Assembly: GCA_009731375.1 (NCBI GenBank)
Contig: BJOX01000025.1
Span: 173,126-208,937 of the forward strand
Length of the DNA: 35,812 bases
Direction: 5' to 3'
Source: Paulinella micropora
Lineage: Eukaryota > Cercozoa > Imbricatea > Euglyphida
Shown here: positions 32,107 through 35,812 of the stretch, piece by piece
Position numbering within the stretch: position 1 is the first letter of the stretch
Layout: each line of letters begins with the position of its first letter
Translations under genes and position numbers: made by a program
Notes under the pieces: generated by a model
Databases searched by the model: none
What the model saw: only the letters and a program-made list of their open reading frames with translations
What the model was told of the DNA's origin: nothing

Positions 32107-32385
32107 TTGCTGTTGACATTCAAGACAACAACAAAAATTAGTTTTTCATTTTTGTGTCAGATTTTCATTTTTGTGACAGTTTTTCATTTTTGTGACAAAA
32201 ATTCAAATTTTCAAATTTAACGGTAACATTTCGCGAAAATTTACGATATTTTGCGGACGAATATAGCCGTTAATTTGAAAAATTCAAATTTTCACCCAAA
32301 ATCATGGCAAAATTCCAACCAAAACTGAAATTTCAACCAAAACAGAAAAATCAATTTTTTTTGTTGTCTTGAATGTCAACAGCAA
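32107..32385. mobile_element. 279-bp MITE with TIRs, nested in the transposon
   Basis: TTGCTGTTGACATTCAAGAC... at 32107 is the complement of the right end at 32385: 25 perfect bases, 33 with one mismatch. TA flanks both sides. The ends share GACATTCAAGA with the host transposon. Three TTTTTCATTTTTGTG units lie inside the left end. It has no coding capacity. Confidence 0.85.
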
Positions 32386-33200
32386 TATATGAACAGATTG
32401 CCAGTTTCCTTTGGTTTTGGTGAGCAACGCAATACATAAATCTGGATACCTCAGGTTCTGTTCCCAGATATTAATCAATCAGATATTAAATCCTTAGTAT
32501 AATAATATTATACTATGATCAATTATAATATTAAAAATTACATAATTTTCAAGCTAGTGATCATTACGGTACGTAGTGAGGAATATTTATTTATACCAAC
32601 ATCAGAATATATTATTATTATATAATATTTATCAATATTCGAGTCAAGACCGGTGATATTAATATTAATACGTAATACTTCAAACTACAGTGGCAAAAAT
32701 TCATAAACTTACTATGATTTTTTTTTCATTAATACTACACTACTACTACTAGTAAATTGATAATATTAATAACACTATACATTTTTTCTCAGCAGGCACA
32801 GTCGGCAGGAAATTTCTACTTCAGTCGAATAAATTTCAACCAAAAACAAATTTCTGACCAAAACAAAAATTTTCATGAAATATGAATTTCTAATACAAAA
32901 CAAAAATTCGAACCAAAATAAAAAAAATCGTTTATTTTTTTCTCTTGAATGTCGTTAGTAATATAGTAATGGCCTGACTATTAATATTTGCATTGAATAT
33001 CATAGTATACCTACTAGACCTACTCTAGCTACTCTGCTACTAGACCTAGTATACTTCAACTGAAGAAAAATTCAACTTATTCCAGTTAACTAGTATGTAC
33101 TTGAGATGACACTGCTACTAGAAATACATGTGTTTTCTATATGCTGTGACTAAGTCAGGCATTTTTCCTCTTCTAAAAAGTCTCACCGTGACTACGATCC
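32386..33200. other. AT-rich transposon right arm and flank
   Basis: Up to 32961 this is the right arm of the transposon, with several CCAAAA(C)AAAAAT-like subterminal words. From 32964 it is unique AT-rich DNA. No gene seen. Confidence 0.6.
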
Positions 33201-33211
33201 AGTTTAGGCTC

Positions 33212-33715
33212 AATGCACTGCATTAACAAATTTTCAATGCACTGCATCAAAATTTTTTTAATGCATGCATTCGGAAATGTCAATGCATGTCTTTCAATGC
33301 ATGCATTGAAATTTCAATGCACGTGCATTGACATTTCAATGCATGCATCGGGTTTGGCCAATGCAGCACTTTTTTTCAATGCACCGGCCTCACAGGCCAT
33401 GGGGGTTTATTAAAGTCCGGAGAGTCAAATTTCAATGCATGCATTGAAATTTTTTCAATCAGCGGCATGCATTGAAAAATTTTCAATGCATGCATTGAAA
33501 TTTCAATGCATGATGCATTGAGATCTCAATGCATCATGCATTGAAACCTCAATGCATGCATTGAAATTTCAATTCAACATGCATTAAGATTTCAATGCAT
33601 GCATTGAATTATTTGCATGCAGTGAAATCATGATCAATGCACGTGTCCAATGCATGCATTGAGATTTCAATGCAAATGCATTGAAATTTCAATGCATTCA
33701 TCGAATTAACTCTTT
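33212..33715. repeat. Palindromic AATGCATGCATT repeat, block 1
   Basis: About twenty occurrences of CAATGCATGCATTG-like palindromes, often extended to TTTCAATGCATGCATTGAAA, with variants AATGCACGTGCATT and AATGCATGATGCATT. Spacing is irregular, so this is a cluster of palindromes more than a regular satellite. Confidence 0.9.
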
Positions 33716-33802
33716 AATGCCGGCAGACTTCAAAGTAAATTACTTCATCACTAGCATGCAGATTTTTTTAATGTTACCATTCTGATTTTTGAAAGGCTAT
33801 CA

Positions 33803-33868
33803 TTTTTTTTTTTTTTTTTTTTTTTTTTTCCGGGGTTTTTTTTTTTTTTTTTTTTTTTNNNNNNNNNN
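33803..33868. other. Poly(T) with 10-base gap
   Basis: Two T runs around CCGGGG, then N at 33859-33868. It would be the poly(A) tail of the - strand retrocopy that follows. Confidence 0.8.
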
Positions 33869-33978
33869 TCACTATCCCAATTTCTCACCTTCTCGCTAGG
33901 CCTTCTACTTCGTTTTCCAAGTCTTTCTTCTGGCTGTCCTTTTGGTATCTCTTCATAATACCAATTTTCTCTTTCCTT

Positions 33979-35095
33979 TTATTTCTTACTTTGCTCTTTA
34001 GTAACTATGTTATGTGCTTGACTTTTTGCTGCCCCTTTTGCTTCCAATCTTTCTTGACCTTTTCCTTTGGTACTTTGCGCTGGCCTCCTTGCGCACCTGA
34101 TGAAATCATCTACATACTCCCTTGTCATTATGAGGCGATGCAACTTCCGAAAATCTGTTGTTTCTGAATAAACTAATCTACTAACTATCCCTAATTCTCT
34201 GCTTGCCTCTGTCCTGGGCTCTCTACCCTTCAAAGAGTTACGCTTTCCCGTCGGCCAGTGGCCTAACTGTTTAACCCCTACCACAAGCTCGTTCTCTCCA
34301 AGAAACTCACCTGCTGCACCAGTAACTGTGTTCGTGACCTTGCCGTCATCCATGATATGCAGTTCCAGCGGGGGGTACACGTCAACCACTGCATTGATGA
34401 AGTGGAACTACTAACACAGCAAATATTTCAGCAACATGGATCGCGGCACGGATGGCACCTATCGCTGCCAACAAACTAACGTAAATCTTTCTGACCCTGA
34501 GGTGCAAGATATGGAAAGCCCTGGCCTATGTCCGTACATAATAAAACCCGCTCTCTTCATGAATTCAAAAGTCCGCCTATGTCCCTGCGGGCGCCTACAC
34601 TCATCTGTAATGCAAACATTCCTGACTTGGGTATTATTGCGTATGTGTTCTAGAACGACGACTTTCTCGCTAGCTGTCCACCCTGTCCAGAACAAGTAAA
34701 TGGTGACCAATCCGTGCCAACGATAACATTGGATATACCGTTTCAGCCCGGCAAGGTCATGCACTTGCGTGTTCCACAGAATTTGAGGATCTGATTGTGT
34801 CCACAACTCCCGATATTGACTAGTAGCCCTTAGTTCGCGTGCATTTCGGATCCGTAAAGACCACTGTTCTCTAAAATCGCCTTGCTCTAGTCCCGCCACT
34901 TTTGCAAACCCAAACACCATGGCTGGTACTAAAACACCCTCTGCCACAACCTATGTCCAAAAACATGTTTTTCTTTCTATCAGCAAGTGGCACACTATCC
35001 ATCTCAGCCAGCACCCCCTGAAGAATCAAAGGTCTCTCCACGCCTCGCGGGGAAACTTGAATCTTATTTATACTATGTCTAAAAGCTCCTATCAC
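33979..35095 (-). pseudogene. Possible retrocopy with methyltransferase-like motif, frameshifted
   Basis: Three overlapping - strand frames continue one another. 35095-34871 contains NMFLDIGCGRG, which resembles SAM-binding motif I. The frame then shifts to 34947-34459, with VFGFAKVAGLEQGDF (like motif II), HDLAGLKRYI and VVVLEHIRNNTQV. After stops, 34389-33979 reads DVYPPLELHIMDDGK and a basic tail. The lack of introns and a T run beyond the 3' end fit a decayed retrotransposed cDNA. Assignment to the Rossmann methyltransferase fold (DOT1-like spacing) is a guess from two motifs. Confidence 0.4.
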
Positions 35096-35151
35096 AGCTG
35101 CAACTTCTTTTGTCTTCCAGTCTCTCTCTCTCTCTCACTCTCTCTCTCTCT

Positions 35152-35386
35152 CAGATTTCAATGTTTGCATTGAAATTTCAATGTAGCGAGCATTGAGATT
35201 TCAATGCTTGCATTGAAATCACTTTGAAGATTTCAATGCATGCATTGAAATTTCAATGCTCGCTGCATTGAAGTTTTAATGCTCGCTGCATTGAAATTTC
35301 AATGCATGCATTTAAATTTCAATGCTCACTGCATTGAAATTTTAATGCTCACTGAATTAAAATTTCAATGCAAGCATTGAAATGGA
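35152..35386. repeat. Palindromic AATGCATGCATT repeat, block 2
   Basis: Same family as block 1, with diverged cores (AATGCTCGCTGCATT, AATGCTTGCATT, AATGCAAGCATT). Preceded by (CT)n 35120-35152. Confidence 0.88.
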
Positions 35387-35709
35387 GAGAAAGAGATAGA
35401 TATATGTATATATATATAGAGAGAGAGAGACGCAAGCAACGAAAAAAGCAGCTGTAGGAATTCGACGAGAATTTTTTATTAAGGAGACCTCATTAGGTTT
35501 CCTTCCTCGTCAAACTCTTAGAAACGCAGCGGAGGGAGAAAGATATACTGTTTTTGAAATTTTGACACGCGTCCCGAGGGTGCTCGCAACTTCCGACACG
35601 AGAATTCAATAGAGCTCATCGAGACGCATCAAATGCAATTTTTTTTTTCGAAAAAGAGCAGAGTTTACACCCGCAAGGATTTTTTGAATTTTTTTTACCA
35701 GTCAGTGAT

Positions 35710-35792
<83 letters not shown>

Positions 35793-35812
35793 TGAGAGAG
35801 AGAGAGAGAGAT
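35387..35812. other. Right end: unique stretch between (GA)n tracts
   Basis: (GA/TA)n to about 35432, unique DNA 35433-35712 with no supported frame, then (GA)n to the end of the window. Confidence 0.7.

Larger units (their letters stand above)
29680..32961. mobile_element. 3282-bp TA-flanked DNA transposon with 47-bp perfect TIRs
   Basis: The left end TTACTAACGACATTCAAGAG... (29680-29726) is the exact complement of the right end (32915-32961) over 47 bp. TA stands at both outer sides (29678-29679, 32962-32963), the target duplication of IS630/Tc1/mariner elements. Inside lie a broken DDE transposase (- strand), a (TAAA)n tract, two + strand ORFs and a nested MITE. Perfect ends suggest recent movement even though the transposase is damaged, so it was probably mobilised in trans or carries its real enzyme elsewhere. 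Confidence 0.88.

Overview
The window is eukaryotic nuclear DNA. It has GT-AG introns, a LYR-motif protein of mitochondrial type, an ABCG half-transporter, LINE-like retroelement tails, a TA-flanked DNA transposon and a very large load of microsatellites. Exons are short (27-100 bp, apart from two at the end of the transporter gene) and sit in introns made almost wholly of (ATCT)n, (CT)n, (CATA)n, (GAA)n and pentanucleotide tracts. The species cannot be named from this sequence. A protist or alga with large repeat-filled introns is one possibility, and an invertebrate cannot be excluded.

Layout. 1-2.1 kb: microsatellites holding coding-like pieces of an unidentified + strand gene, including four degenerate copies of one exon with an LRTLGA peptide. 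2.2-4.2 kb: unique DNA with a 677-base gap. 4.3-5.3 kb: terminal exon of a small - strand gene, with three decayed copies embedded in (GAA)n. 5.6-6.4 kb: 3' end of a LINE-like element with a PD-X14-E nuclease motif; its tails recur at 7.2, 11.4, 15.5, 16.0 and 27.4 kb. 6.8-18.4 kb, - strand: a LYR-motif gene rebuilt from exons whose splice phases all agree. Its four internal exons occur twice in the same order (a-b-c-d, a'-b'-c'-d'). 18.6-28.5 kb, + strand: an ABCG half-transporter rebuilt as 18 phase-compatible exons (2157 bp, 718 codons plus stop), divergent from the LYR gene. 29.68-32.96 kb: a 3282-bp transposon with perfect 47-bp terminal inverted repeats and TA flanks. It carries a decayed DDE transposase, two + strand ORFs overlapping by ATGA, and a nested 279-bp MITE with related ends. 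33.2-35.4 kb: two blocks of a palindromic AATGCATGCATT repeat around a possible retrocopy of a methyltransferase-like gene.

The most unusual feature is what I call exon echoes. Many exons of both rebuilt genes are accompanied by one to five extra, truncated and decaying copies, often with their splice site, spaced by microsatellite. One echo is inverted. One seems to read from exon 6 straight into exon 7 with no intron. Microsatellites abut splice acceptors, serve as pyrimidine tracts and may supply one stop codon. The LINE-like tails end in the same tetranucleotide that fills the introns, which suggests how the repeats were seeded.
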